DNA from: Rubrivivax sp.
Lineage (GTDB): Bacteria > Pseudomonadota > Gammaproteobacteria > Burkholderiales > Burkholderiaceae_C
NCBI GenBank assembly: GCA_016707445.1
Contig: JADJHR010000008.1
Span: 124,001 to 188,000 of the forward strand
Length of the DNA stretch: 64,000 bases
Reading direction: 5' to 3'
The notes below the pieces were generated by a model. It was not told where the DNA came from, ran no database searches, and saw nothing but the letters and a program-made list of their open reading frames with translations. Shown piece after piece: positions 39,765 to 48,965 of the stretch. Both the position numbers and the translations under genes were made by a program. Every line of letters begins with the position of its first letter. Position 1 is the stretch's first letter.

Positions 39765-40591
39765 AGCTGCACCTGGCCGTCGATGCAGGCCACCACGTCA
39801 CCGCCGACCCAGACCGCATCGCCCTCGGCGCGCACATGCACACGGCCGGCACGGCCCAGCGCCGACCCTTGTGCCGCGACGTACGCGCTCGGTGCCTGGC
39901 CGGTGCCGATCAGCCATTGCGCCAGACTGGCGTTCAGGCTGCCGGTCACCGGGTCTTCGTAGCCGCCTGCACCGATGAAGGCACGCACTTCGAACGCCGT
40001 GTCGTCGCCCGCGGCCTGCGCGCCGACCACGCCGAGCTTGATGTCGCCCAGCGCCGCCCAGTCGGGCTGCAGGGCGCGCACCGCAGAGCCCGAGTCCAGT
40101 TTCACCGCGCACCAGCCGGGCCCGTTGTCGACCCATTGGTGCTGCAGCAGATCAGCGGCATCGATGCGCAGCGCCTTGGCGATACGCGCCAGCAGCTCGG
40201 CGTCCAGCGGCCCGCTGCGACGCAGCGGCGGCGCCGCGAAAGCCAGTCGCGCACCGTGGCGGCGAATGCGCACGAGGCCGACGCCACATTGCTGAACCAC
40301 CTCGTCGGCCGAGCGCGCCTGCCCGCCCGCGGCCAGCCAGGCCCAGCCACTGCCCAGCGTCGGGTGGCCGGCAAACGGCAGCTCGGCAAAGGGCGTGAAG
40401 ATGCGCACGCGGTAGTCGGCGGCGGCATCGGTGGGCGGCAGCAGGAAGGTCGTCTCCGACAGGTTGGTCCAGCGCGCGAACGCGGCCATCGTGGCCTCGT
40501 CCAGGCCCTGCGCGGCGTGCACCACGGCCAGCGGGTTGCCCTTCAGCGGCACGGCGCTGAAGACGTCGAGCTGGTGGAAGCGGCGCTTCAT
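39761..40591 (-). CDS. PhzF family isomerase/epimerase
   Basis: 276 residues from the ATG giving MKRRFHQLDVFSAVPLKGNPLAVV. The catalytic glutamate is Glu46 in NLSETTFLLPP, followed by the FTPFAELPFAGHPTLG block and the C-terminal GYEDPVTGSLNASLAQW. Family members are diaminopimelate-epimerase-like and include PhzF of phenazine synthesis; no other phenazine genes are nearby. It overlaps the aminotransferase stop by 4 bp. Confidence 0.9.
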   Translation of the reverse strand: MKRRFHQLDVFSAVPLKGNPLAVVHAAQGLDEATMAAFARWTNLSETTFLLPPTDAAADYRVRIFTPFAELPFAGHPTLGSGWAWLAAGGQARSADEVVQQCGVGLVRIRRHGARLAFAAPPLRRSGPLDAELLARIAKALRIDAADLLQHQWVDNGPGWCAVKLDSGSAVRALQPDWAALGDIKLGVVGAQAAGDDTAFEVRAFIGAGGYEDPVTGSLNASLAQWLIGTGQAPSAYVAAQGSALGRAGRVHVRAEGDAVWVGGDVVACIDGQVQL

Positions 40592-41781
40592 GGCTGCGCC
40601 TGCTGAGGCACCTGCTGCAACGCCTGCGCCAGCACCGCGCCCAGGGCAGCCACGCCCTGCGCGATGCGCTCGGGCGGCACGGTGACGAAGCTCAGGCGCA
40701 ACGTGTTCGCATGGCCGCCGCCGGCATAGAAGGCCGTGCCCGGCACGTAGGCCACACCGGCGTCCACGGCGCGCGCCAGCAAGGCGGTGGCGTCGAGCGC
40801 GCCCGGCAGCTCGACCCAGAAGAACATGCCGCCCTCCGGCACCGTGTAGCGGCAGCCCGGCGGCAAGTGCTGTTCGAGCGCCGTGCGCATGGCGTCGCGC
40901 TGTGCCTTGTAGCGTGCACGGATGGTGGGCACGTGCTGGCGCAGAAAACCGTCCTTGATGACCTCGTGCACCACGCGCTGGTTGAAGCCCGGCGTGTGCA
41001 GGTCGGCCGCCTGCTTGGCCTGCAGCAGCTTGGGGTACAGCAGCTTCGGCGCGATCAGGTAACCCAGCCGCAGCCCCGGCGCCAGCACCTTCGAGAACGA
41101 CCCCAGGTAGACCGCGGCATCGCCCAGCGTGGCCGTCAGCGGCGGCGGTGGCGGCTGGTCGAACCACAGGTCACCATAGGGGTTGTCTTCGACCACCGGC
41201 AGGCCCAGTGCCTGCGCGCGCGCCGCCAGCGCCAGCCGCCGCGCAGCCGACAGGCAGCGTCCACTGGGGTTCTGGAAGTTGGGCAGCAGGTACAGGAAGC
41301 GCGCGCCGCGCGCCGCGTCCAGCGCCGCTGGCAGCGGGCCTTCGTCATCGCCGTCGACGGACACGAAACGCGCTTCGTAGGGGCTGAAGGCCTGCAAGGC
41401 GCCCAGGTAGGTGGGCGACTCGACCGCCACCGCGCTGTCGGGGTCGATCAGCACCTTGCCCACCAGGTCCAGCCCCTGCTGCGAGCCGGTGGTGATCAGC
41501 ACCTGCGAGGCATCAGCCTGCAGGCCCTGCGCCGCCATCTCGGCCGCCACCCATTCGCGCAGCGGCGCAAAGCCTTCGCTGGCGGCGTACTGCAGCGCTT
41601 CATGCGGCGTGTCGCGCAGCACGCGCGCACAGGCCTCGGCCATGGCCTGCACCGGAAAACCTTCGGCCGCAGGCAGGCCGCCGGCCAGCGAGATGATGCC
41701 CGGGCGTTCGGTCACCTTCAGGATCTCGCGGATCGTCGAGGGTTCGAGTCGTGCGGCGCGACGCGCCAGGGTCCAGCTCAT
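40588..41781 (-). CDS. PLP-dependent aminotransferase (2-aminoadipate/aromatic type, class I)
   Basis: 397 residues. The fold-type I core is complete, with ITTGSQQGLDLVGKVLI, PNFQNPSGR, EDNPYGDLWF and the PLP lysine Lys231 in SFSKVLAPGLRLGY. It resembles LysN/Aro8-like enzymes that transaminate 2-aminoadipate, aromatic or branched amino acids. It is downstream of an EamA exporter and in an overlapping chain with PhzF, VOC and AlaX genes. Confidence 0.9.
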   Translation of the reverse strand: MSWTLARRAARLEPSTIREILKVTERPGIISLAGGLPAAEGFPVQAMAEACARVLRDTPHEALQYAASEGFAPLREWVAAEMAAQGLQADASQVLITTGSQQGLDLVGKVLIDPDSAVAVESPTYLGALQAFSPYEARFVSVDGDDEGPLPAALDAARGARFLYLLPNFQNPSGRCLSAARRLALAARAQALGLPVVEDNPYGDLWFDQPPPPPLTATLGDAAVYLGSFSKVLAPGLRLGYLIAPKLLYPKLLQAKQAADLHTPGFNQRVVHEVIKDGFLRQHVPTIRARYKAQRDAMRTALEQHLPPGCRYTVPEGGMFFWVELPGALDATALLARAVDAGVAYVPGTAFYAGGGHANTLRLSFVTVPPERIAQGVAALGAVLAQALQQVPQQAQP

Positions 41782-41836
41782 CGGGTTTCTCCTTCATCGA
41801 GCCTGCGGTCCACGACCGCGGCGGGCCCTGAGTGTT

Positions 41837-42769
41837 TCATCGCCGTGCCCCCGAGGGCATGCGCCGGCCGATGAACACCACGGCCATCACGGCCAGTGCA
41901 AAACCGACGGTGGCCAGATCGAGCCGCTCGCCCAGGATCGGCACCGCCAGCAGCAGGGCGATGAAGGGCTGCAGCAACTGCACCTGACTGACCCGCATCA
42001 CGCCGCCCAGCACCAGGCCGCGGTACCAGGCGAAGAAGCCCAGCCACATCGAGAACAGCGACACGTAGGCGAATCCGCCCCAGGCGGCCGCCGTAGCCGG
42101 CTGCTGCGGTCGCAGCCACCAGGCGGCCGGCAGCACCAGCGGCAGCGACAGCACCAGCACCCAGCAGATCACCTGCGGCGCTGGCACGCTGGCCGACACC
42201 TGCGCGCCGCCGACATAGCCGATGGCCGCCGACAGCACCGCCAGCAGCAACAGCGCATCGGCCAGCGACAGCGCGCCGCTGCCCTGCCAGGCCGCATACG
42301 CAATCACCAGCGCGCAGCCCAGCAGCGCACAGACCCAGAAGCCCGCCGACGCACGCTGGCGCAACATCAGCGCGGCCGCCGCGGCGGTGGCCAGCGGCAG
42401 CACGCCGGTGACGACGGCGGCATGCATGGCGTCCACCCGGCGCAGCGCCAGCGCCAGGAACAGCGGAAAGCCGACCACTGTGCCCAAAGCGCTGATGGCC
42501 AGCGCCCGCCAATGCCGCCGCGCCGGCAGCGGCGCGCGCAGCAACAGCAGGTAGGCCAGGCTGAGCAGCCCGGCAACGGCGGCACGACCGGCGGTGACAA
42601 AGGCTGGCGGCAGCTGTGGCGCATCGGCAGCGCCCACCGCCAGGCGGGTCATCGGCAGCGTGGCCGCAAAGATCAGCACGCCCAGCGCGCCCAGCATCAG
42701 CCCGCGCGAAACATCATCGGCTGCCTGACTGCTGCCGGGCTCGGTGTGGGTGGGCGCGGCGGCGGGCAT
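41837..42769 (-). CDS. EamA/DMT family transporter
   Basis: 310 residues with ten predicted membrane helices in two EamA repeats (LMLGALGVLIFAATLPMTRLA near residue 24, and a second starting near 165). DMT proteins of this kind often export amino acids or metabolites. It is divergent from a MocR regulator, 74 bp apart, and 55 bp upstream of the aminotransferase gene, so it is probably the first gene of the regulated operon. Confidence 0.86.
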   Translation of the reverse strand: MPAAAPTHTEPGSSQAADDVSRGLMLGALGVLIFAATLPMTRLAVGAADAPQLPPAFVTAGRAAVAGLLSLAYLLLLRAPLPARRHWRALAISALGTVVGFPLFLALALRRVDAMHAAVVTGVLPLATAAAAALMLRQRASAGFWVCALLGCALVIAYAAWQGSGALSLADALLLLAVLSAAIGYVGGAQVSASVPAPQVICWVLVLSLPLVLPAAWWLRPQQPATAAAWGGFAYVSLFSMWLGFFAWYRGLVLGGVMRVSQVQLLQPFIALLLAVPILGERLDLATVGFALAVMAVVFIGRRMPSGARR

Positions 42770-42795
42770 GCTGCCAGTCTAGTTGAAGCCGACCA

Positions 42796-42828
42796 CACAG
42801 AATCAGTACACTTCGATGCACAGATTCA
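42796..42828. promoter_or_regulatory. direct repeats in the MocR/EamA divergent promoter
   Basis: CACAGAATCA (42796-42805) and CACAGATTCA (42819-42828) are 23 bp apart with one mismatch, about two helix turns. MocR regulators usually bind direct repeats in such divergent spacers, so this is the likely operator. Confidence 0.5.
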
Positions 42829-42843
42829 ATCACTGTATGGCTG

Positions 42844-44301
42844 ATGCCATCCGCACAGATCGCCGCCATGGACACCGCGCTTCAGGCCCTGTCGCCCACC
42901 CTGCCCGACGCCGCACTGGCCCGTGCTGCCGGCAGCACGCTGTGCGAACAGCTGACCCAGCATTTTGCCGAGCGCATCGCGCAGCGCCTGCTGGCGCCCG
43001 GCGCACGCCTGCCGTCGGTGCGCGACTGCGCCACGCGCCACGGCGTCAGCCCGTCCACCGTGGTCGGCGCCTACGATCAGCTGCAGGCGCAGGGTCTGGT
43101 CGAGGCGCGGCCACAACGCGGCTTCTTCGTGCGGCCGCAACGCCAGCCGCCGGCGCAGCAAGCCGCACCTGCACCGGCCACGGCGCCGGTCGACGCCACG
43201 GCGCTGATCCGCAGCATGTTCCAGGTGCGCGGCGGTGCGCCGTCACCCGGCATGGGCACGTTGCCCGAAGACTGGCTGGACGCCGGCCTGCTGCAGCGCG
43301 CGCTGCGCAGGGTCACCGGCCCGGCGGCCGCGGCGTCGTGGCTGCGCTACGGTGACCCTGCAGGCAGCCTGGGCCTGCGCCAGGCGCTGGTGCGCCGGCT
43401 GGCCAATATCGGCGTGCCGGCCGCGGTCGAGCAGGTGGTGACGACGGTCGGCGCCACGCATGCGCTGGACATCGTGTCGCGCACCTTGCTGCAACCGGGC
43501 GACGCGGTGCTGGTCGACGAGCCCGGCTGGGCGGTGGAGTACGCGCGGCTGACGCGCCAGGGCCTGCGGCTGCTGCCGGTGCCGCGCGGCAACGACGGCC
43601 CCGACCTGGTGGTGCTTGAAGCCCTGCTGCGCGCGCACCGGCCGCGCCTGTACGTCACCGTGTCGGTGCTGCACAACCCCACCGGCACATCGCTGGCACC
43701 GGCCGTGGCGCACCAGCTGCTGAGCCTGGCCGACCGCTTCGACCTCACGCTGGTCGAGGACGACACCTACGCCTGGCTGGCGCCACCCCACGCCACCCGG
43801 CTGGCGCAGCTGGACGGCCTGCGCCGCACGATCTACGTCTCGGGCTTCTCCAAGATCCTGACACCGCAGTGGCGCGTGGGCTACCTGGCAGCTGCACCCG
43901 AGCTGGCGCAACGCTTCATCGACACCAAGCTGCTGGGCACGCTGACCACGCCTTCGCCACTGGAGGACGCGCTGGCCCTGTGTCTGGACCAGGGCGGGCT
44001 GCGGCGGCATGCCGAGCGGGTGATCAGCCGGCTGGAAGCCGCCCGCGCACGCACGGTGCGCCTGGTGCGCGATGCCGGGCTGCAGTTCGCATCGCCGCCG
44101 GCCGGGCTGTTCGGCTGGGTCGATGTCGGTCAGGACACCGACCGGCTGGCGCAGCAGATGCTGGACGAAGGTTGCCTGATCGCACCCGGCTCGCTGTTCC
44201 ATGCACGGCCACGACCGACCACGCTGATGCGCGTCAACTTCGCAGCGGGCCAGGACGCGGCGTTCTGGCGTCGCCTTCGCAACTCGGGTGTTGGCAAGTG
44301 A
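42844..44301 (+). CDS. MocR family transcriptional regulator (GntR wHTH plus aminotransferase domain)
   Basis: 485 residues. An N-terminal GntR-type winged helix (residues about 30-98, LPSVRDCATRHGVSPSTVVGAYDQL) is fused to a fold-type I aminotransferase domain with the PLP lysine Lys337 in VSGFSKILTPQWRVGY. MocR proteins sense PLP or a PLP adduct and control amino-acid or B6 genes. It is divergent from the EamA-aminotransferase operon, which it probably controls. Confidence 0.92.
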   Translation: MPSAQIAAMDTALQALSPTLPDAALARAAGSTLCEQLTQHFAERIAQRLLAPGARLPSVRDCATRHGVSPSTVVGAYDQLQAQGLVEARPQRGFFVRPQRQPPAQQAAPAPATAPVDATALIRSMFQVRGGAPSPGMGTLPEDWLDAGLLQRALRRVTGPAAAASWLRYGDPAGSLGLRQALVRRLANIGVPAAVEQVVTTVGATHALDIVSRTLLQPGDAVLVDEPGWAVEYARLTRQGLRLLPVPRGNDGPDLVVLEALLRAHRPRLYVTVSVLHNPTGTSLAPAVAHQLLSLADRFDLTLVEDDTYAWLAPPHATRLAQLDGLRRTIYVSGFSKILTPQWRVGYLAAAPELAQRFIDTKLLGTLTTPSPLEDALALCLDQGGLRRHAERVISRLEAARARTVRLVRDAGLQFASPPAGLFGWVDVGQDTDRLAQQMLDEGCLIAPGSLFHARPRPTTLMRVNFAAGQDAAFWRRLRNSGVGK

Positions 44302-44380
44302 AACAGCCGCAACTGCGTCGACCCGCCACCCGGCACGCGGCGTACCATTCTGGTTGATCCTCTGCCCGCGACTGAAACCG

Positions 44381-45136
44381 ATGCCGGTGATGAATTTCGA
44401 ATCCACGCTGCCGATGGGCGCTGCCGAGCTGGTACGGGCCAGCGCCTTTCGCCGCTCGCTGGACGAAGATTCGCGCAGCGATGACGACCGCATCACCAGC
44501 CGCCTTTCGGCGCTGGACCCATCCCTGCACCAGGATCTGCTGCGTTTCGAACAGAAGGGCCGCCAGAGCGAGCTGCTCGAGGTGATGGCCGGCGCGGTGC
44601 GCCATGCCAGTTCGGTCACGGTGCATCTGCAACTGCGCGACCATGTGCTGGCGCTGACGGTGTTTCCGGTACACCGGCTGGTGCACTGTGTGATGCCGAT
44701 GGCACAGTTCTTCGAACAGCAGCTGACCGACCTGGAGGTGCTGCGCGTCGAGAAATCGCACCAGCAGGTGCCCAACCTGCAGACCCTGGCGCAAGTCAGC
44801 GTGCAGCGGCACTACGCATCGCTGGGCAGGCTGCTGTGGGAGCTGGCCCTGCGCGGGTCGCGCGACGAACTGCTGCCCGAGATCGCGGGCCAGGCCGCCT
44901 ACCGCATCACCCCCACGCTGGACCTGAGCGGGCTTGACCTCAGCGGATCGCTGGCGTCGGCCTGCGAAAAGCTCAAGCGCCACACCACCAGCCTGCGCGA
45001 GATTGCCGAGTGGCCGGGGTTCGACCGGCCGCGGGCGATGCGCATGCTCAACGGCCTGTACCTGCAGGCCGGGCTGATGGTCAGCCGCACGCACCCGGCG
45101 GCCACCAACGAAGGCTGGTTCAGCGGCAACCGTTAG
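44381..45136 (+). CDS. conserved protein of unknown function
   Basis: 251 residues from the first ATG of MPVMNFESTLP; another in-frame ATG is three codons on. The protein is soluble and rich in Leu, Arg and Glu. A central helical part (LHQDLLRFEQKGRQSELLEVMAGAV, split over about 45-69) precedes a short beta-rich stretch (VTVHLQLRDHVLALTVFP) and a helical C-terminus. No family or catalytic motif was recognised. Codon use is like its neighbours, so it is a real gene and may be a Burkholderiales-specific regulator, but no function is proposed. Confidence 0.7.
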   Translation: MPVMNFESTLPMGAAELVRASAFRRSLDEDSRSDDDRITSRLSALDPSLHQDLLRFEQKGRQSELLEVMAGAVRHASSVTVHLQLRDHVLALTVFPVHRLVHCVMPMAQFFEQQLTDLEVLRVEKSHQQVPNLQTLAQVSVQRHYASLGRLLWELALRGSRDELLPEIAGQAAYRITPTLDLSGLDLSGSLASACEKLKRHTTSLREIAEWPGFDRPRAMRMLNGLYLQAGLMVSRTHPAATNEGWFSGNR

Positions 45137-45255
45137 CCGCAGCGCCCGCCGCGCCAAACCCGGCCGGCGCCAGGGCTTTGCATTCAAGCGCCGACAGTCC
45201 CAGGCCGATAGCTGACTGAACCTGTTTCCATTCAGGGCTGCAGCCCGGCTCGACG

Positions 45256-46203
45256 ATGCCCCCTTTCTTTCGAAGCCCGCCACCCAGCCCCTGGCGATGG
45301 GCCGCACCGATGGCCGCCGCGCTGGGCCTGGCCCTGTGTCAGGCCACAGCGATGGCGGGCGACGGCAAGCTGGCGTTGACGGGTGGCGTCAGCACGGTCG
45401 ACGGCGCCGCCGGCGGTGGCCTGAGCCCCTGGGCCCTGATCGGCAGCGCAGCCACCGAAGGCCAATGGGGGGCAACGGCCCATCTCAGCGGCGTGCGCAC
45501 ACGCGACTACCGGCTGCACGCCTTTGGCGCGGCGCTGGCCTGGAACGACCGTGTCGAGCTGTCACTGGCACGGCAGGACCTGGACGCCGGCAACAACCTG
45601 GCGCCGCTGGGCCTGACCGGCCTGCACCTGAAGCAGGACATCCTCGGCCTCAAAGTGCGATTGGCCGGTGACGCCGTGCTGGACAGCGACACCTTGATGC
45701 CGCAGCTGGCATTGGGCCTGCTGCACAAGCGCAGCGACGCCGGCGCGCTGGGCGCGGTGCTGTACGGCAGCCGGGGCGGGCCACTGGGCGCCAAGGCCAG
45801 CGGCACCGAAATCTATCTCAGCGCCAGCAAGTTGCTGCTGGCGCAGGGCCTGCTGATCAACCTGACGCTGCGCGGCACCGAGGCCAACCAGGGTGGCCTG
45901 CTCGGCTTCGGCGGCGCGCAAAGCCGGGGCTGGCGCGTGCAGCCCGAACTGTCGCTGGCCTGGTTGCTCAACCGCCGGCTGGCAGTGGGCGCCGAGTACC
46001 GCGCCAAACCCGACAACCTGCAGCGCAGTGCATTGGGCGCCGGTGCGCTGAAAGAGGACGACTGGTTCGATGTCTTCATCGCCTGGGCGCCGAACAAGTC
46101 GCTGTCACTGACGCTGGCCTATGTCGACCTGGGCCACATCGCACCGGCCACACAGCCACGGCAACAGACCGGCGTCTACGCCTCGGTTCAAGTCGCGTTT
46201 TAG
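45256..46203 (+). CDS. DUF3034 family outer-membrane-type protein
   Basis: 315 residues. An N-terminal signal peptide (hydrophobic MAAALGLALCQATAMAG) is followed by GKLALTGGVSTVDGAAGGGLSPWALIG, the DUF3034 opening (split here over residues about 37-63). Alternating polar/hydrophobic strands run to a terminal aromatic residue (VQVAF), as in outer-membrane beta barrels. It is 23 bp ahead of a periplasmic truncated globin gene. Function is unknown; a porin-like or NO/oxygen-related role is only guilt by association. Confidence 0.82.
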   Translation: MPPFFRSPPPSPWRWAAPMAAALGLALCQATAMAGDGKLALTGGVSTVDGAAGGGLSPWALIGSAATEGQWGATAHLSGVRTRDYRLHAFGAALAWNDRVELSLARQDLDAGNNLAPLGLTGLHLKQDILGLKVRLAGDAVLDSDTLMPQLALGLLHKRSDAGALGAVLYGSRGGPLGAKASGTEIYLSASKLLLAQGLLINLTLRGTEANQGGLLGFGGAQSRGWRVQPELSLAWLLNRRLAVGAEYRAKPDNLQRSALGAGALKEDDWFDVFIAWAPNKSLSLTLAYVDLGHIAPATQPRQQTGVYASVQVAF

Positions 46204-46226
46204 CGAGCCGCCACGGAGTTCTTCTG

Positions 46227-46673
46227 ATGCAAGACCTGTTTCGCTGCAGCACGCGGCTGCTGATGGCCGGCGCCTTCGTCCTGCTGGCCTCGACCGCTCA
46301 CGCCGACGACAGCCTGTACCGGGCCTGGGGCGGCAAGGCGGGCATCCGCGCGGTGCTGGACGACCTCGTGCCGCACCTGAAGGCCGACGCCCGAATCGGC
46401 CACTACTTCAAGGACATCAACAGCCGGCACCTGGCCCAGCAGCTGAGCGATCAGCTCTGCATCCAGGCCGGCGGGCCCTGCACCTACGACGGTGAGACCC
46501 TGCGCAAGGTGCATGTCGACATGGGCATCACGAAGGCCGACTTCAATCGGCTGGTGGAACTGCTGCAAGACAGCATGGACGCCCGCGGCATCCCCTTCAG
46601 CGCACAGAATGCGATGCTGGCCCGGCTGGCGCCGATGCACCGCGACATCATCGACGTCAAACCCGAGAACTGA
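46227..46673 (+). CDS. periplasmic group 1 truncated haemoglobin
   Basis: 148 residues. A signal peptide (hydrophobic LLMAGAFVLLASTAHA) precedes the truncated globin domain: LYRAWGGKAGIRAVLDDLV, DARIGHYFKD, LSDQLCIQAGGPCTYDG and the proximal-His region KVHVDMGITKADFNRLVELL (spread over about 28-120). Most truncated globins are cytoplasmic, so the signal is notable. Haem-based NO, oxygen or peroxide chemistry in the periplasm is inferred. Its last 17 bp overlap the convergent uup gene. Confidence 0.88.
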   Translation: MQDLFRCSTRLLMAGAFVLLASTAHADDSLYRAWGGKAGIRAVLDDLVPHLKADARIGHYFKDINSRHLAQQLSDQLCIQAGGPCTYDGETLRKVHVDMGITKADFNRLVELLQDSMDARGIPFSAQNAMLARLAPMHRDIIDVKPEN

Positions 46674-48567
46674 GCGCCTCCCAGCGCTCCAGCGACTGCA
46701 GCAGCTCGGCCTCGATGTCATCGTGCCGGGCCTGCAGCGCAGGCACACGCTGCGGCTCGCTGACGTAGAGCTCGCTGCTGGCCAGGCGTTCGGCCAGGGC
46801 CTTCTGCTCGGCTTCCAGCGCCTGCACGCGGTCGGGCAGTGCGTCGAGTTCGCGCTGTTCCTTGTAGCTGAGCTTGGTGCGCGCCGGCGCGGGGCGAGCA
46901 GCGTCGGCGCTGGCGGGTTTTGTGCTCACCGCCGCGGGCGCTGCGGCCGCCTCAGCCAGCGCCAGCGCGCGCGCACGCTGCAGCTTCCAGTCCTCGTAGC
47001 CGCCCTCGTATTCGCGCCACAGGCCAGGGCGGCCGCCGAAATCCGGGTCACCTTCCCAGGCGATGGTGCTGGTGACCACGTTGTCCAGAAAGCGCCGGTC
47101 GTGGCTGACCAGGAACACCGTGCCGGCGTAGGCCTGCAGCAGCTCTTCCAGCAGATCCAGCGTATCGATATCGAGGTCGTTGGTCGGCTCGTCGAGCACC
47201 AGCACATTGGCCGGCAAGGCGAACAATCGGGCCAGCAGCAGGCGGTTGCGCTCACCGCCCGACAGCGTGCGCACCGGTGAGTTGGCGCGCGCAGGCGAGA
47301 ACAGGAAGTCGCCCAGGTAGCTCATCACGTGCTTGCGCGTGACCTTGGGCTCTTGCCCGATCTCGATCCACTCGCTGCCCGGGCTGATGGTGTCGGCCAG
47401 CGTGGCGTCGAGATTCAGCGCCGCACGCATCTGGTCGAAGTAGGCCACCTGCAGCTTGCTGCCTTGTCGAACGCTGCCCGACGTGGGCATCAGCTCGCCC
47501 AGGATCAGCTTCAGCAGCGTGGTCTTGCCGCAGCCGTTGGGGCCGATCAGGCCGACCTTGTCGCCACGCAGGATGGTGGCCGAGAACTTGTCGATCAGCA
47601 GCCGGTCACCGTAGCGCATCGAAACGTCTTTCAGCTCGGCCACGATCTTGCCGGGCGGCAGGCCGGCGTCGACCTCCAGCCGCACCTGGCCCAGTTCGTT
47701 GCGCCGCTGCGCGCGCTGTTCGCGCAGCTGAACCAGCCGCGCCACCCGGCCCACGCTGCGCGTGCGGCGTGCTTCGACGCCCTTGCGGATCCACACCTCT
47801 TCTTGCGCCAGCAGCTTGTCGGCACGCGCCGCGGCCAGCGCCTCGTTCTCGAGCTCACGCGCCTTGGCGGCGTTGAACGCGGCAAAGTTGCCTGGATAGT
47901 TGCGCAGCTGGCCACGGTCGAGCTCGACGATGCGCGTGGCCACCGCGTCGATGAAGGCGCGGTCGTGCGAGATCAATACCAACGCACCACGCCAGCCGTT
48001 CAGCAGGTCCTGCAGCCACTCGATGGAATCGATGTCGAGGTGGTTGGTGGGTTCGTCCAGCAGCAGCACATCAGGTGCGGCCACCAGCGCGCGCGCCAGC
48101 GCCACGCGCTTCTTGGTGCCGCCCGACAAGGCGTCGACCAGCGCATCGGCGTCCAGATGCAGGCGCTGCAGCGCCTCGGTCACGCGCTGCTCCCAGGTCC
48201 AGCCGTCCAGGGCTTCGAGGCGCGTCTGCAACGCGTCCAGGTCTTCATCCGGTGCATGGCGCTCGTAACGTTCGCGCAGCGCACGCGCCTCGGCCACGCC
48301 CTCCGCGACGGCGTCGAACACGCTGACCCCGGACAGAAACTGCGGCTCTTGCGCAACGTAGACGCGGCGCACGCCCGACTGCAGCTGCAGCAGGCCGTCG
48401 TCGACTTTTTCGTCACCGGCCAGGATCTTCAGCAGCGACGACTTGCCGGTGCCGTTGCGCCCGATCAGCGCCACGCGCTCGCCGCTTTCAAGCGAGAAGT
48501 CGGTGCCATCGAGCAGCGGCACATGGCCATAGGCCAGGTGGGCGTTGGAAAGGGTCAGCAGGGCCAT
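46657..48567 (-). CDS. uup: ABC-F family ATPase Uup
   Basis: 636 residues. There are two ABC domains, with Walker A GRNGTGKS and GPNGCGKT and signatures LSGGTKKRVALARAL and LSGGERNRLLLARLF, joined by the ABC-F linker. A C-terminal coiled coil (KLSYKEQRELDALPDRVQAL onward) matches Uup. ABC-F proteins act on ribosomes; Uup also affects tandem-repeat deletion and transposon excision. The gene forms the left edge of the hsd island, and a diverged fragment of a second uup 5' end lies at the right edge. Confidence 0.92.
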   Translation of the reverse strand: MALLTLSNAHLAYGHVPLLDGTDFSLESGERVALIGRNGTGKSSLLKILAGDEKVDDGLLQLQSGVRRVYVAQEPQFLSGVSVFDAVAEGVAEARALRERYERHAPDEDLDALQTRLEALDGWTWEQRVTEALQRLHLDADALVDALSGGTKKRVALARALVAAPDVLLLDEPTNHLDIDSIEWLQDLLNGWRGALVLISHDRAFIDAVATRIVELDRGQLRNYPGNFAAFNAAKARELENEALAAARADKLLAQEEVWIRKGVEARRTRSVGRVARLVQLREQRAQRRNELGQVRLEVDAGLPPGKIVAELKDVSMRYGDRLLIDKFSATILRGDKVGLIGPNGCGKTTLLKLILGELMPTSGSVRQGSKLQVAYFDQMRAALNLDATLADTISPGSEWIEIGQEPKVTRKHVMSYLGDFLFSPARANSPVRTLSGGERNRLLLARLFALPANVLVLDEPTNDLDIDTLDLLEELLQAYAGTVFLVSHDRRFLDNVVTSTIAWEGDPDFGGRPGLWREYEGGYEDWKLQRARALALAEAAAAPAAVSTKPASADAARPAPARTKLSYKEQRELDALPDRVQALEAEQKALAERLASSELYVSEPQRVPALQARHDDIEAELLQSLERWEALSSRV

Positions 48568-48698
48568 GGTCTAGTGTCCGCTCCACTCGACCGCCGTCTG
48601 CGACGAGATGGCCCGGCCTGCGATACCGAGCGGCTGAACCAGCGCCAATTTCGCGGCAGACCGATCATTGATGGCACGGATGCAAAAGTCAGCTTGCA

Positions 48699-48965
48699 TC
48701 AGAGAGCGCATGGACTTTGGTCTCTGCGCTTGAGCGCAAGCTCATCGCGTAGCTGCTCATCCTCTTGATCTCGCAACAGCCGCATGCCAGGCTCGAAGTT
48801 GTTCAGTGCATCGATCAGAGAGCGCAGATTGGCCGACGGGATTGGGCATGGCCGCCTGTCAACACCGCCTCGACGCTCACAGGCCTCAATCGCCTCGAAA
48901 CGAGGCGCCTTAGGCGGGTGCACGGTCTGGCTGCCCTCGTGCGTAAAGTTCTTGGCAAAGGTCAT
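48699..48965 (-). CDS. small hypothetical protein at the left end of the hsd island
   Basis: 88 residues starting MTFAKNFTHEGSQ, preceded by a GGAG site six bases from the ATG. The protein is charged, with a helical C-terminal half (LRDQEDEQLRDELALKRRDQ). No family was recognised. It lies between uup and hsdR and is transcribed away from hsdR. The ribosome site supports it, but the short length keeps confidence low. Confidence 0.4.
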   Translation of the reverse strand: MTFAKNFTHEGSQTVHPPKAPRFEAIEACERRGGVDRRPCPIPSANLRSLIDALNNFEPGMRLLRDQEDEQLRDELALKRRDQSPCAL

